DNA of 64,000 nt from Brumimicrobium ulvae (GTDB taxonomy: Bacteria > Bacteroidota > Bacteroidia > Flavobacteriales_D > Crocinitomicaceae): contig NZ_CANNGT010000010.1 of the NCBI RefSeq assembly GCF_947504225.1, positions 103,267 through 167,266 on the forward strand. The letters run 5' to 3'. The notes under the pieces were generated by a model. The model made no database searches and had not been told where the DNA came from. It saw nothing but the letters and a program-made list of their open reading frames with translations. This document shows positions 29,501-37,839 of this stretch, one piece after another (within the stretch, counting starts at the first letter, position 1; the number at the start of each line of letters is the position of its first letter). The translations under genes were made by a program, and so were the position numbers.

Positions 29501-30752
29501 TAATTGTTGGCGCATCAATTACAAGAACCTCAAATGTATAATCCTCAAACTCACCACTTGAGTAACCTGTTATACATGGGTCTGCTGGACCTGAGTTAGG
29601 GGTGTATGAGTTTCCTATTCTCATTCTTGTTGTTCCTCCTATAGCAGTAGTTGGAACGGTAATCGTTCCAGAATGTCCTCCAGAATAACTTGAGCTCTGA
29701 TATGCAACTTCTGTTGTAGGATCAAGTACACCATCTTGGTTCCAGTCAATCCAAACTTTAAAACCAAACGTTCCTCCTGTATAAGCAGATGTAAAATCTA
29801 TTGTTCCTCCTTTAACCTGAGATACAGTTTGAGCTGTAAAGTCTCCGTATCCATTCGTAGAAAACCCTGAAGCTAAATTCGAAATATTCTGTTCACCATT
29901 AGCCGTTGAGAAGTCAACAATTACCCTTGAATTATCAGTTGCTGATGGTACACAATAACACTCTGTAGGTACAGAAATAGTTGTTACCATTGTATTAGAG
30001 ATATCCTGATCTACTCCACATGAAAGAACATATTGGTACTCCATTGCCGTAGCTGGTGCAGAAGGGATTGTATAAGGATTAGTTGTCGCACCAGCGATAT
30101 CTACCCATGGATCTGCAGAACCTGCAGCACGTTCTTGCCACTGACCCGCCAATCCAAACATTCCAGAAGTTGAACCTGTTGCTTCAAGCACAAATGGACT
30201 ACCAGCACACATACCTGATGTTGCAGGGAGTGTTCCAGCAGTTGGGGCACCTGAACAGTTTGGCAAAGCAGTAATCTCAATATTATAAGCCGTACTTTGT
30301 GGGGTTGCCCAAGTTGAAATCACAAAATAGTAAGTTTCACCTGCAGTTACTGGTAAATCTGTGATATCACGTGTACCTGCCGATGAATTGGTGTGACTAC
30401 CTACGGTAGATGCAAAAGGACATCCTGTTATTGCAAATAACCCAGCATAAGTACCAACACCTGTTAAAGAAATGGTAATAATTTCATCACTTGCTGGAGT
30501 GTATGAATACACAACATCATCACCATTTAAATAAGATGGATCTGAACCATTAGTTATTGCATCCGGTGCAAGCGGTGGAAGATCTGCCGAGTCATAATTA
30601 TCACCATAAGCAGAAGTATTCCCCGCATCAGTAAATGGCAAAGACGCCACAACTAGAGGAGTGCCACAAGTCTCCCCTTGCGCACTTAAATTAGTCCCAA
30701 ACACTATTACCGTAAGGAATAGTAAAGGAATAATGAGTAGATTTTTTTTCAT
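26514..30752 (-). CDS. Giant T9SS-secreted multidomain protein 4 (1412 aa)
   Basis: A secreted paralogue and the most divergent of the four in its N-terminal half. It has a signal peptide (about 1-25, ending LSAQ), a pre-peptidase-C-like beta-domain (26-165), an Ig-like segment, a GEVED domain with GEFEDYTFEV (about 270-415), Ig-like segments with YYVRTY and YYVKAYN motifs (420-590), a large unique beta-region (590-800), a SprB-like repeat (VDATCNNGDNGTF, about 830-900), one FN3 with WNVEWG, and a MAM-like module with GFCEGFDIDNSPT (about 1010-1160). Ig-like segments and a T9SS type A sorting domain shared with proteins 2 and 3 end it. Function is unknown; a gliding or adhesion role is possible but unproven. 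Confidence 0.88.
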   Translation of the reverse strand: MKKNLLIIPLLFLTVIVFGTNLSAQGETCGTPLVVASLPFTDAGNTSAYGDNYDSADLPPLAPDAITNGSDPSYLNGDDVVYSYTPASDEIITISLTGVGTYAGLFAITGCPFASTVGSHTNSSAGTRDITDLPVTAGETYYFVISTWATPQSTAYNIEITALPNCSGAPTAGTLPATSGMCAGSPFVLEATGSTSGMFGLAGQWQERAAGSADPWVDIAGATTNPYTIPSAPATAMEYQYVLSCGVDQDISNTMVTTISVPTECYCVPSATDNSRVIVDFSTANGEQNISNLASGFSTNGYGDFTAQTVSQVKGGTIDFTSAYTGGTFGFKVWIDWNQDGVLDPTTEVAYQSSSYSGGHSGTITVPTTAIGGTTRMRIGNSYTPNSGPADPCITGYSSGEFEDYTFEVLVIDAPTISQSAGAPDCATGTDLTASGTLGANETWYWQVTADGVDMTNDASTPWNVLENGMYYVRTYDSNYAAWSDADSIEVTNIPVEAAPPAPVADQNPVCAPGTQITVPAAPTDVDYYWQGTSNSTSDMTDNASAPYSVTATGTYYVKAYNTTTQCWSEPVGTLVTVGTTIPNDPVADPDVFNFCNGVSSAEISAIGGLGSGSSLTTDNTTGGNGCNGGVMFNITNNSPFDLNVDSLDALMYSTVDPTATVYYKVGSYLGSETTAGDWTTLGVYNTPATPSSMHTIDIDDLLIPAGETYGIYINYFAGYTTVPSVETYSNADISIETGVGLCGLFSSTNSPRAYNGTVYYSAAASTDLVWYDALTGGNVVGTTNPLETVGTTVMPTATNGVYEFFAAASHEGCESVGRTLVTVNINSVNVDIDPVDATCNNGDNGTFLVSNVDCGVAPFTFSVDGGAFGAIPNNLTVGTHTVIVRDDNGDDSPEYTITIGSAAGPSAVTVDAVLNDEITISWTANGDETEWNVEWGAPGFTPGTGTEIGSDIATTNPFTITGLDGNTEYDIYVSANCGGTTTPGSWDGVNNILTSCDAILANGFCEGFDIDNSPTIGCWRVRNVNGDGEAWEVSTMNPNTGAYSAIITTDFNSGANDDYLITPGLVLTGNEFMKFHYRVQSASEPNDFQVLLSTTGTEPADFTDTLMHLASYSNTTYMDTTVDLTMFNGTVYVAFHVPPGGLDGYRLYIDDVCFGECIPTPGQPGSVDICRLDDSLNLNDGIITNDNSYGRWEFPADQSLIVNDSLFNVSNLPAGAHDVLYIVEGICQPDTTIATINVFGPSTAGNGTTINVCKNEPIDLYSALTGNVDMGGDWYDYNGVLLPNSQPTSPSLSAQYNYSYITSNGVCPADTATVEVNVDNCVWVSVEEEEFAEISVYPNPTTSVLNIINPSNTSALKVEMLDMNGRVVMVENKALNNTTEATLTIDHLEKGIYTLRIYNDEGHKTFKIVKQ

Positions 30753-30889
30753 AAACGTTAGTTATTTTTGTTATTAATTTGACTTCAAACTTAATCATTA
30801 AAGTTTGTTAAAACAAAAATAACACGATGTAAAAAAAATGAGCGCCCTTTCGAACACCCATCATTAACGAACTGAAAAACAATCCCTTC

Positions 30890-31672
30890 TTATAAAGATT
30901 TTGTTCTTCCTCCATCTACGGGAACATTAATCCCATTGATGTAACTTGCTGCTGGACTTGCTAAAAAAGCAACTGCATTAGCAATTTCTTCTGGTTGTGC
31001 TATTCTTTTCATAGGTGACTGCGCTGCCATGTTAGCCAAAATTTCATCATAATTTAAAATAGATGAACCAGCGGCTTTATTTTCTGCTATGGATTGTAGT
31101 CGAACGGTGTTTGTTGCTCCAGGCAATACATTATTCACAGTAATATTATACTGACCTAATTCATTGGCCAAGGTTTTACTCCAGTTGGCTACAGCCCCTC
31201 TTATGGTATTAGAAACTCCTAATCCATCTAGAGGTTGTTTTACACTGGTTGAGATAATATTGATGATTCGGCCATACCCCTCTGCTTTCATTCCTGGATA
31301 AAGCGCCTGGACAAGAATGTGATTACAAACCAAATGATTATTAAAAGCATCTGTAAATTCAGAAACTTTTGCTTTTCTAATCGGTCCACCTTTAGGTCCA
31401 CCTGTATTGTTTAATAAGATATGCGCTCTGTTTTTGCTTGCCCAAGATTTGATTTTCTTTTCTAAATCTAAGGGTTGTGAAAAGTCAGCAACAATATAAT
31501 CATTCTTGTCGTTCGGATTCAGCTCCTTAAGAACTGCCTTAAGCTTAGCTTCATTTCTGGCTACCAAAGTAATCGACGCTCCTAATTTGGAGAGTGCGAT
31601 TGCAGATTCTTTCCCTATTCCTTGTGTACTACCGCAAACTACCGCATGCTTGCCTGTTAAATCTATATTCAT
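30890..31672 (-). CDS. Atypical short-chain dehydrogenase/reductase (SDR)
   Basis: A 260-residue Rossmann-fold protein of the SDR superfamily. The nucleotide-binding glycines are present in CGSTQGIGKE (residues 13-22), and NNTGGPKGG replaces the usual NNAG. The catalytic region reads IISTSVKQPLDGLGVSNTIRG: the serine is there, but the YxxxK motif is replaced by a VSNxxR-type sequence. This is characteristic of the subgroup called BKR-like SDR-like, whose reaction is not established, so I do not call it FabG. The C-terminal end PVDGGRTKSL is normal. It follows glmS by 6 bp and is the last gene of that operon. Confidence 0.88.
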   Translation of the reverse strand: MNIDLTGKHAVVCGSTQGIGKESAIALSKLGASITLVARNEAKLKAVLKELNPNDKNDYIVADFSQPLDLEKKIKSWASKNRAHILLNNTGGPKGGPIRKAKVSEFTDAFNNHLVCNHILVQALYPGMKAEGYGRIINIISTSVKQPLDGLGVSNTIRGAVANWSKTLANELGQYNITVNNVLPGATNTVRLQSIAENKAAGSSILNYDEILANMAAQSPMKRIAQPEEIANAVAFLASPAASYINGINVPVDGGRTKSL

Positions 31673-31678
31673 AAATAA

Positions 31679-33523
31679 TTATTCTACCGTTACAGACTTC
31701 GCCAAGTTTCTTGGTTGGTCAACATTTGTTCCTCTTTTCACTGCTGCATAGTACGAAATCAACTGAAGTGGAATCGTCGCTAAAAGCGGTACAAGATTTT
31801 CATCGGTATCAGGGATTTCGATGTAATGGTCTGCCATTGCTTTTACTTGCTCGTCACCTTCGGTGATAACCGCAATAATCTTTCCTTTACGCGCTTTGAC
31901 CTCTTGAATATTGCTCACTACTTTTTCATAAGAAGTTCCTTTTGTTGCGATAACGAAAACAGGCATTGCTTCATCGATTAATGCGATTGGGCCATGTTTC
32001 ATCTCTGCAGCAGGGTATCCTTCTGCGTGGATGTAAGAAATTTCTTTCAGTTTCAAAGCACCTTCTAAAGCAACTGGAAAGGAAATTCCACGCCCTAAAT
32101 ACAAAGCATTACTAGCCTCCTTGTAGGTCTCGGCAATCGCTTCTAGTTTAGGGCTCTTCTTCAAAATCTCAGCTACTTTATCTGGAACTAAATCCAATTC
32201 TGTAATGATTCTTCTGAATTTAGATTCATTAATAGAACCTTTATTTCGAGCAATCGTTAAAGCCATTAAAGTCAACACTGTTACTTGAGCAGTAAACGCT
32301 TTCGTAGATGCTACACCAATTTCTGGTCCTGCGTGAGTATAAGAGCCCGCATCAGTCACCCTTGAAATTGAAGAACCTACAACATTACAAATCCCGAGAA
32401 TTGTAGCTCCTTTAGATTTAGCTAAATTTAATGCCGCTAATGTATCTGCTGTTTCACCAGACTGCGAAATAGCGATTACTATATCGTCTTCATAGATAAT
32501 AGGGTTTCTATATCTGAATTCTGAGGCGTATTCAACCTCAACAGGAATCCTTGTTAAATCTTCAAACAAATATTCACCTACTAGCGCTGCATGCCAAGAG
32601 GTTCCGCAAGCCACCATAATGATGCGCTTTGCATTAGCCAACTGCTGCTCGTAGTCTTTAATTCCTCCAAGACCAACCCAACCGTCTTCAACATTTAATC
32701 TTCCTCTAAAACAATCTCTAATTGAACGCGGCTGCTCATGAATTTCCTTTAACATAAAGTGCTCATAACCGCCCTTTTCAATGGCTTCTAATTGCAGCTC
32801 TAACTCCTGAATGTATGGGGTCTTTTCTTTATTTTGAATACTGAAGATCCTCAAACCTGTCGCTCGATCTACTATTGCGATTTCCTCATCTTCCATATAT
32901 ACGACTTCATTCGTATATTCAATGATTGGTGTAGCATCAGAAGCCAGGTAAAAATCTCCATCTTTACCGATTCCAACAACGAGCGGACTTGATTTACGTG
33001 CTGCAATTAATTCGTTTGGATTGTCTTTACTTAAAACAACAATTGCGTAAGCCCCAATTACAGAATTCAAAGCGATTCTGACAGCTTCAGCTGTTTTTAC
33101 GTTTTCTCTTTTTTTAATATCATCAATCAAATGAACCAACACCTCAGTATCGGTTTCACTTTGGAATTGATATCCACGAGAAAGCAATTCAGCTTTTAAC
33201 GAATCATAATTTTCAATAATTCCATTATGGATCAAGGCCATTTCACCATCATTCGACATGTGTGGATGAGCATTAATATCGTTTGGCAATCCGTGAGTAG
33301 CCCAACGTGTGTGCCCAATAGCAATTGTTCCACCAGTATCTTGTTTAGCGGCAAAGTCTTCTAACTCTGACACCTTTCCTTTACGCTTATAATTATTAAG
33401 TCCATTCTCATTAAGCACAGCTATTCCCGCACTATCATAACCTCGATACTCTAATCTTTTGAGTCCTTTTAAGACTATTGGAAAAGCTTGTTCCTTTCCG
33501 ATGTATGCTACAATTCCACACAT
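31679..33523 (-). CDS. glmS: Glutamine--fructose-6-phosphate aminotransferase (isomerizing)
   Basis: GlmS makes glucosamine-6-phosphate from fructose-6-phosphate and glutamine, the entry to UDP-GlcNAc for peptidoglycan and LPS. The 614-residue protein starts MCGIVAYIG, with Cys2 as the amidotransferase nucleophile, has GHTRWATHG and NGIIENY in the glutaminase domain (1-230), then two SIS domains with CGTSWHA and SQSGETADT, and ends RNLAKSVTVE as in canonical GlmS. A clear Shine-Dalgarno-like AGGAG lies about 8 nt before the ATG on the minus strand, unusual for this phylum. It is in an operon after a DUF4270 lipoprotein. I saw no glmS ribozyme-like sequence in the 29 bp leader. Confidence 0.97.
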   Translation of the reverse strand: MCGIVAYIGKEQAFPIVLKGLKRLEYRGYDSAGIAVLNENGLNNYKRKGKVSELEDFAAKQDTGGTIAIGHTRWATHGLPNDINAHPHMSNDGEMALIHNGIIENYDSLKAELLSRGYQFQSETDTEVLVHLIDDIKKRENVKTAEAVRIALNSVIGAYAIVVLSKDNPNELIAARKSSPLVVGIGKDGDFYLASDATPIIEYTNEVVYMEDEEIAIVDRATGLRIFSIQNKEKTPYIQELELQLEAIEKGGYEHFMLKEIHEQPRSIRDCFRGRLNVEDGWVGLGGIKDYEQQLANAKRIIMVACGTSWHAALVGEYLFEDLTRIPVEVEYASEFRYRNPIIYEDDIVIAISQSGETADTLAALNLAKSKGATILGICNVVGSSISRVTDAGSYTHAGPEIGVASTKAFTAQVTVLTLMALTIARNKGSINESKFRRIITELDLVPDKVAEILKKSPKLEAIAETYKEASNALYLGRGISFPVALEGALKLKEISYIHAEGYPAAEMKHGPIALIDEAMPVFVIATKGTSYEKVVSNIQEVKARKGKIIAVITEGDEQVKAMADHYIEIPDTDENLVPLLATIPLQLISYYAAVKRGTNVDQPRNLAKSVTVE

Positions 33524-33552
33524 ATCACTCTCCTTATTTAAGTTAATTTATT

Positions 33553-34872
33553 TTAAAGCTTTGTATACACAATGCTTAATTTAGGTTGCTTTTTATTCGT
33601 ACTATTTGCGCCATTAAAGACTAGTCTTTCGGTAGTAGTATTATATTTCTTTGGAGAAATATATAAACCATTGTTTTGAATTTCTCCTTTGACAATATTT
33701 TGAACGTATGTTCTCAAATCTACAACATACGCTTTTTTAGACTTATTATAAGCCACAGTTGAGACTACATATTTTCTATCATCACCTTCAAACAGTTTGG
33801 CACTCACGTTCACTTCAGTACTTGGGTAGAAATTACTTCCTTGATAATAATTGACAGGTAATTCTAAAGTGGCATTATGAACAATAATATCATCTGGTAA
33901 GTCATTAATAGAACTAAACTCAACTTTCGCACGTGTTGCAAAAGCATGTGCATAAAATTCTTCGTCACCAAGGCTATTGTCATTGATCACTTGTTGAACA
34001 CGTGTCATAGAATAATCTGTTTTCACATGATTAAAGTCAATGGCACTTCCTGTAATAATGAAATCGAAAGATGCTTGTTCTCCTCCTGAAGTATAATAAA
34101 CAGTAAGTTTTGAGGCGGGTTTAGTACTTGCTAAATAAATCACAGAACCTTCACCTGGAGCCAACATCGCATTGTTGACTTTAAAATGAAGTCCTTTGAA
34201 TAAATCTAAGAAGTTAGCATCATCTGTCGCTGACTCGGCAAGGGTCAACAAATTTTTTGCAAAAACAGGGTCCAAGGGAATTCTCAACTGAGGACTTAGG
34301 GTATCCGAACCCACAATCGCACTTTTCTCAGGATCAGGGGTAATCAACCCCTCATTATTCCCCGTAGGAACAAGGTTTTGAGTTGAAGTTGCAACGACAG
34401 AATTTCGTGTATAACTTGAGTCTCTTGATAAGTCTTCAGTGATTTCATAAATTTCAAAAAGTTGTTCATTCAAATTACCGTAGTAACCTCCAAATTCGAA
34501 AGCCACGACGGCTGAATCAACAGTTAGGCTTGAAATGTCTCCAAAGTCAGGAGAAAACCCTGACAATGTCAGTTGAGAATAAAACTCAGCCTCCACGGTA
34601 CCGAACACCTCATCATTAAAACTACCGATCAGGTTGAATTCTGGATCCATTGTAAGCACAGTATCTTCTTCTACTGTATAGGTATGGATTTGAAAAGTAT
34701 CCAATCCGTCGGAATTCATTATGCTTCCCGAAGGAAGAGCTTGCGATCCCACTGGGCTTTTCTTCTTTTTACAAGAAGTAAAAGCGGCTGTTAAACAAAA
34801 AAAAGCAGCGAAAAACAAAATTATTTTTCGCCACCTTTTATTTTTTTTAATCTCTACTGTCTTTATCATCAT
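33553..34872 (-). CDS. DUF4270 family lipoprotein
   Basis: A 439-residue predicted lipoprotein: a basic N-terminus, a hydrophobic stretch and the lipobox FTSC with Cys near residue 34, followed by a lysine-rich tail. The rest is a beta-rich DUF4270 domain with the family motif DEVFGTVEAEFYSQL near residues 88-102 and a C-terminal LSIVYTKL. The function of DUF4270 is unknown. Its start ATG overlaps the stop of the upstream glycogen-synthase-like gene (ATGA), so translation is probably coupled. The order glycogen-synthase-like, DUF4270, glmS recurs in Flavobacteriia, hinting at an envelope or sugar-related role. Confidence 0.85.
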   Translation of the reverse strand: MMIKTVEIKKNKRWRKIILFFAAFFCLTAAFTSCKKKKSPVGSQALPSGSIMNSDGLDTFQIHTYTVEEDTVLTMDPEFNLIGSFNDEVFGTVEAEFYSQLTLSGFSPDFGDISSLTVDSAVVAFEFGGYYGNLNEQLFEIYEITEDLSRDSSYTRNSVVATSTQNLVPTGNNEGLITPDPEKSAIVGSDTLSPQLRIPLDPVFAKNLLTLAESATDDANFLDLFKGLHFKVNNAMLAPGEGSVIYLASTKPASKLTVYYTSGGEQASFDFIITGSAIDFNHVKTDYSMTRVQQVINDNSLGDEEFYAHAFATRAKVEFSSINDLPDDIIVHNATLELPVNYYQGSNFYPSTEVNVSAKLFEGDDRKYVVSTVAYNKSKKAYVVDLRTYVQNIVKGEIQNNGLYISPKKYNTTTERLVFNGANSTNKKQPKLSIVYTKL

Positions 34873-35693
34873 TGAATCAATGCTTCTTCATCTATTACTT
34901 TGTCGAAAAACTCGCTCATTAATTTTGGCTGTACTTCTTCCGACTCAAATTCTAGCTTGAACTTTTCTGTTTCCTCGAATGCTGCTTTTAGCTCCTCGTG
35001 TAAAGAGTCACTTCCCATTACGATTCCATCAGCATTTTCCATAGCTGCTTTATTCAGACTTAGGTAATCACCTGACTTAATTGAGTCGATAATACCTTCA
35101 TCAAAGCCTTCAAATTTAAGTTTTTCACCGAAACGAGCGTCCCAATTCTTGTTAAATTCATTATCGTAAAGCGAATAAACTACTTTAGTATCTGCGAAGT
35201 GCGGATCATTTTTGTAGATATCCTTAACATACATAGGCATTAGCGAGGTCATCCAACCATGACAGTGGATAATATCTGGTTTCCATCCTAACTTTTTTAC
35301 AGTTTCAAGGACCCCACGACAAAAGAACATTGAACGTTCATCATTATCATCATACTCTTCTCCTTTTTCATCAGAAAAAACACCTTTACGCTTAAAGTAC
35401 TCTTCGTTATCGATAAAGTATACTTGCATTCTAGCTGTCGGGATGGATGCGACTTTAATAATCAATGGATGATCCATATCATCAACAATAAGATTCATTC
35501 CAGACAATCTAATTACTTCATGCAATTGATGACGTCTTTCGTTAATCACTCCAAATCGAGGCATAAACACTCTGATTTCCTTTCCACTCTCTTGCACTCC
35601 TTGCGGAAGTTTACGAGCAGCTTCTGAAACATCTGAACTTGGTAAAAATGGTTTGATTTCTTGCGAAATAAAAAGGACTTTCTTCTTCTCCAT
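34869..35693 (-). CDS. Glycogen/starch synthase-like protein, N-terminal GT5 domain only
   Basis: A 274-residue protein similar to the N-terminal (ADP-glucose-type, GT5) half of glycogen synthase. It opens MEKKKVLFISQEIKPF and has MPRFGVINERR and PDIIHCHGW, the conserved HCHGW segment of the family. The C-terminal glycosyltransferase half, with the nucleotide-sugar site, is absent, and the opening KxGGL-type loop is altered (PSSDVSEAARKLPQG). The reading frame is open to 35846, but MEKKKV at 35693 is the family start and avoids overlap with divergent panC. The intact frame and coupling to DUF4270 argue against a pseudogene. A minus-strand TATTTTTG box lies at 35719-35726. The activity is unknown. 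Confidence 0.85.
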   Translation of the reverse strand: MEKKKVLFISQEIKPFLPSSDVSEAARKLPQGVQESGKEIRVFMPRFGVINERRHQLHEVIRLSGMNLIVDDMDHPLIIKVASIPTARMQVYFIDNEEYFKRKGVFSDEKGEEYDDNDERSMFFCRGVLETVKKLGWKPDIIHCHGWMTSLMPMYVKDIYKNDPHFADTKVVYSLYDNEFNKNWDARFGEKLKFEGFDEGIIDSIKSGDYLSLNKAAMENADGIVMGSDSLHEELKAAFEETEKFKLEFESEEVQPKLMSEFFDKVIDEEALIQ

Positions 35694-35797
35694 GAAACTA
35701 ATTTTGGTAAAACGAATACAAAAATATAAAAAAAAATTCGGATTTTCGGTATAAAAAGATAGATTTGTTGATTTGCTTGTTTTAAATTGGAGAACAA

Positions 35798-36652
35798 TTG
35801 GTAAATTTATATAGCATCGATGCGCTAAAGGAAAACCTAGAGCCATTAAGGAATAAAGGGTTGAAAATCGGCTTTGTACCCACTATGGGGGCCTTACACG
35901 ACGGCCACATTGCATTAGTCAAAGCCGCAAAAGAGGAATGCGACGTAGTCATTGTTAGTATTTTCGTCAACCCAACTCAATTTAATAACACCGAAGATTT
36001 AAAGCTTTATCCAAGGCAAGAAGACAAGGATTTGGAGTTATTGACCCAAAACGACTGTGATTTTGTTTACCTCCCAACAGCAGAAGAAATTTACCCCCCT
36101 GATTATGAAGAGGTGAAAATTGATTTAGACACCATAGAAAACACTATGGAAGGAGAGCATCGTCCGGGTCATTTCAATGGAGTGGTCAACGTGGTATCTA
36201 GACTGTTTAAAATAGTACAACCAACGAAAGCTTATTTTGGAAGAAAAGACTTCCAACAGGTTGCGGTTGTAAAAGAAATGAACAGACAGCTCAAACTACC
36301 CGTTGAAATCGTTACAGTAGAGACGAAAAGAGATCCTAGCGGATTAGCCATGAGTAGTAGAAATTTAAGATTGAGTGAACAAGATCTCGATAAGGCTGTT
36401 GTTATATCACAGGTGTTGAACAAAGGTAAATCTTGGGCCAACAGTTACTCCCCAGCAGTAACTCGACAGAAAATGATTGAGTACTTTGAGCAAACTTCGT
36501 TAAAGCTTGAGTATTTACAAATTGTGCACCCTGACACCCTCAACGACTTAAACCAATATTGGGTTTCTGGAGCGACTGCCTGCATAGCAGCTTATTGTGG
36601 AGATGTACGATTGATTGACAACATGGAGTTGATCACAAAAGAAGAAAACTAA
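35798..36652 (+). CDS. panC: Pantothenate synthetase (pantoate--beta-alanine ligase)
   Basis: PanC condenses pantoate and beta-alanine with ATP to make pantothenate, the precursor of coenzyme A. The 284-residue protein has the nucleotide-binding signature FVPTMGALHDGH (about 26-37), FVNPTQF, the EGEHRPGHFNGV segment, FGRKDFQQ and MSSRNLRLS (KMSKS-like position). The start is TTG at 35798, preceded by GGAG at about 6 nt; no ATG is available before the first motif. A plus-strand TAGATTTG -7-like box is at 35760-35767. It is divergent from the glycogen-synthase-like operon and 11 bp ahead of ribE. Confidence 0.95.
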   Translation: MVNLYSIDALKENLEPLRNKGLKIGFVPTMGALHDGHIALVKAAKEECDVVIVSIFVNPTQFNNTEDLKLYPRQEDKDLELLTQNDCDFVYLPTAEEIYPPDYEEVKIDLDTIENTMEGEHRPGHFNGVVNVVSRLFKIVQPTKAYFGRKDFQQVAVVKEMNRQLKLPVEIVTVETKRDPSGLAMSSRNLRLSEQDLDKAVVISQVLNKGKSWANSYSPAVTRQKMIEYFEQTSLKLEYLQIVHPDTLNDLNQYWVSGATACIAAYCGDVRLIDNMELITKEEN

Positions 36653-36663
36653 AATTAAAGGAA

Positions 36664-37248
36664 ATGTTTACGGGAATTATTGAAGAGCTTGGTGAGATTA
36701 AACAGATCGAGCACGAAGGAAGCAACATTCATTTCACGCTAAGTTGCGCTTTCACCAAGGAATTAAAAGTAGATCAAAGTCTTGCGCACAATGGCGTTTG
36801 CCTTACTGTTGTTCAAATTGATGGAGAAGACTATACCGTAACTGCAATTGATGAAACCTTAAAGAAAACCGACCTTTCCGAATGGAAAGTTGGTCGGAAA
36901 GTAAATCTAGAACGTTGCATGCCTGCCAATGGTCGATTTGATGGACATATTGTTCAAGGACACGTAGACACTATAGCGACATGCGAATCCATAACAGAAA
37001 AAGACGGTAGTTGGGAATTTCGTTTTAGCTACACATCAGATGACATCACCGTTGAAAAAGGCTCAATCACGGTGAATGGTGCCAGCTTAACAGTCGTTGA
37101 CTCAAAAGACAAGAGTTTTGCCGTACACATCATTCCTTACACCTATGACCATACTGTATTTCATCAAATGAAGGTTGGCGACAAAGTAAATATAGAGTTT
37201 GACATTATCGGGAAATACATTGCCAAAATCATGAAACAGCGAGGATAA
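36664..37248 (+). CDS. ribE: Riboflavin synthase, alpha subunit
   Basis: This enzyme converts two molecules of 6,7-dimethyl-8-ribityllumazine into riboflavin. The 194-residue protein has the two lumazine-binding barrels typical of the family. The N-terminal MFTGIIEELG and NGVCLTV define barrel 1, and the linker DGHIVQGHVD and then VNGASLTVVD define barrel 2. It lies 11 bp after panC, with AAGGAA just before the ATG, so it is probably co-transcribed. No FMN riboswitch-like leader is visible. Confidence 0.95.
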   Translation: MFTGIIEELGEIKQIEHEGSNIHFTLSCAFTKELKVDQSLAHNGVCLTVVQIDGEDYTVTAIDETLKKTDLSEWKVGRKVNLERCMPANGRFDGHIVQGHVDTIATCESITEKDGSWEFRFSYTSDDITVEKGSITVNGASLTVVDSKDKSFAVHIIPYTYDHTVFHQMKVGDKVNIEFDIIGKYIAKIMKQRG

Positions 37249-37274
37249 GGCATTGGCTAACCATAGATATTAAC

Positions 37275-37820
37275 CTATAGCCATTCTTTAAGTAGTCGGC
37301 GTTCAACTTTTTTCATCAGTTTTTTCATCACAGCTTCTTTTGAACCTACAGTTCCTGTTCTAATCAATTCATAATGAACAGGCTTTAGATCACGATAGAA
37401 AGTAAATGTAAAAGTAACATTAGAAGCACTTTCTCTATACAGTGGATAAAGGTGTCCGGCCTTGATTTCTTCTTCAAAATCATTAATTTTTGTTGAAGGT
37501 TTAAAACGGTTATTGTATCCGCGAACAGAAACCAAAAGATAAGTATCTATTCCTTTCTCTTTTAGATTTTGACGTGTGGTATCTGCCATTAGAACATCTG
37601 CAGAACCACCTTGCTTTAAAACATTTAAAGATGCTATGGTTTTAATGTCATAACTCTTAAACAACTCCAATAAGGCCACTTCAACGGAATAACGATCAGA
37701 CAAGTCATCTTGTTGGGCTACCACCAAAACGTTTCTCAACTTGAGTTCATCATTTTTTTGCGCCCACACATTTGCGCTGGTCAACAATAGGGTAAATGTA
37801 ATTAACAATAGGTATTTCAT
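37275..37820 (-). CDS. Exported protein of unknown function (181 aa)
   Basis: I do not recognise this protein. It has a clear Sec signal peptide (MKYLLLITFTLLLTSANVWAQ, cleavage after about residue 20), then a mixed alpha/beta domain. The domain contains LRNVLVVAQQDDLSDRY, a LFKSYDIKTIASLNVL stretch and YLLVSVRGYN, a pattern reminiscent of periplasmic proteins that read out short beta-alpha-beta units, and it ends in a basic helix. There is no lipobox. It is 20 bp downstream of metF on the same strand and convergent with ribE. The function is unknown. Confidence 0.75.
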   Translation of the reverse strand: MKYLLLITFTLLLTSANVWAQKNDELKLRNVLVVAQQDDLSDRYSVEVALLELFKSYDIKTIASLNVLKQGGSADVLMADTTRQNLKEKGIDTYLLVSVRGYNNRFKPSTKINDFEEEIKAGHLYPLYRESASNVTFTFTFYRDLKPVHYELIRTGTVGSKEAVMKKLMKKVERRLLKEWL

Positions 37821-37839
37821 GTTTAATGTTTTTTAATAT

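Noticed and set aside
33524..33552. glmS ribozyme/riboswitch upstream of glmS
   Set aside because: The spacer is only 29 bp and shows only a Shine-Dalgarno-like site; the ribozyme needs a much longer leader.
34869..35693. Glycogen-synthase-like gene as a truncated pseudogene
   Set aside because: The frame is intact, the stop is coupled (ATGA) to the next gene and the gene order is a known Flavobacteriia arrangement, so a maintained short protein is more likely.
35694..35846. N-terminal extension of the glycogen-synthase-like ORF to 35846
   Set aside because: It would run over the panC start and the divergent promoters, and MEKKKVLFISQ is the family start.
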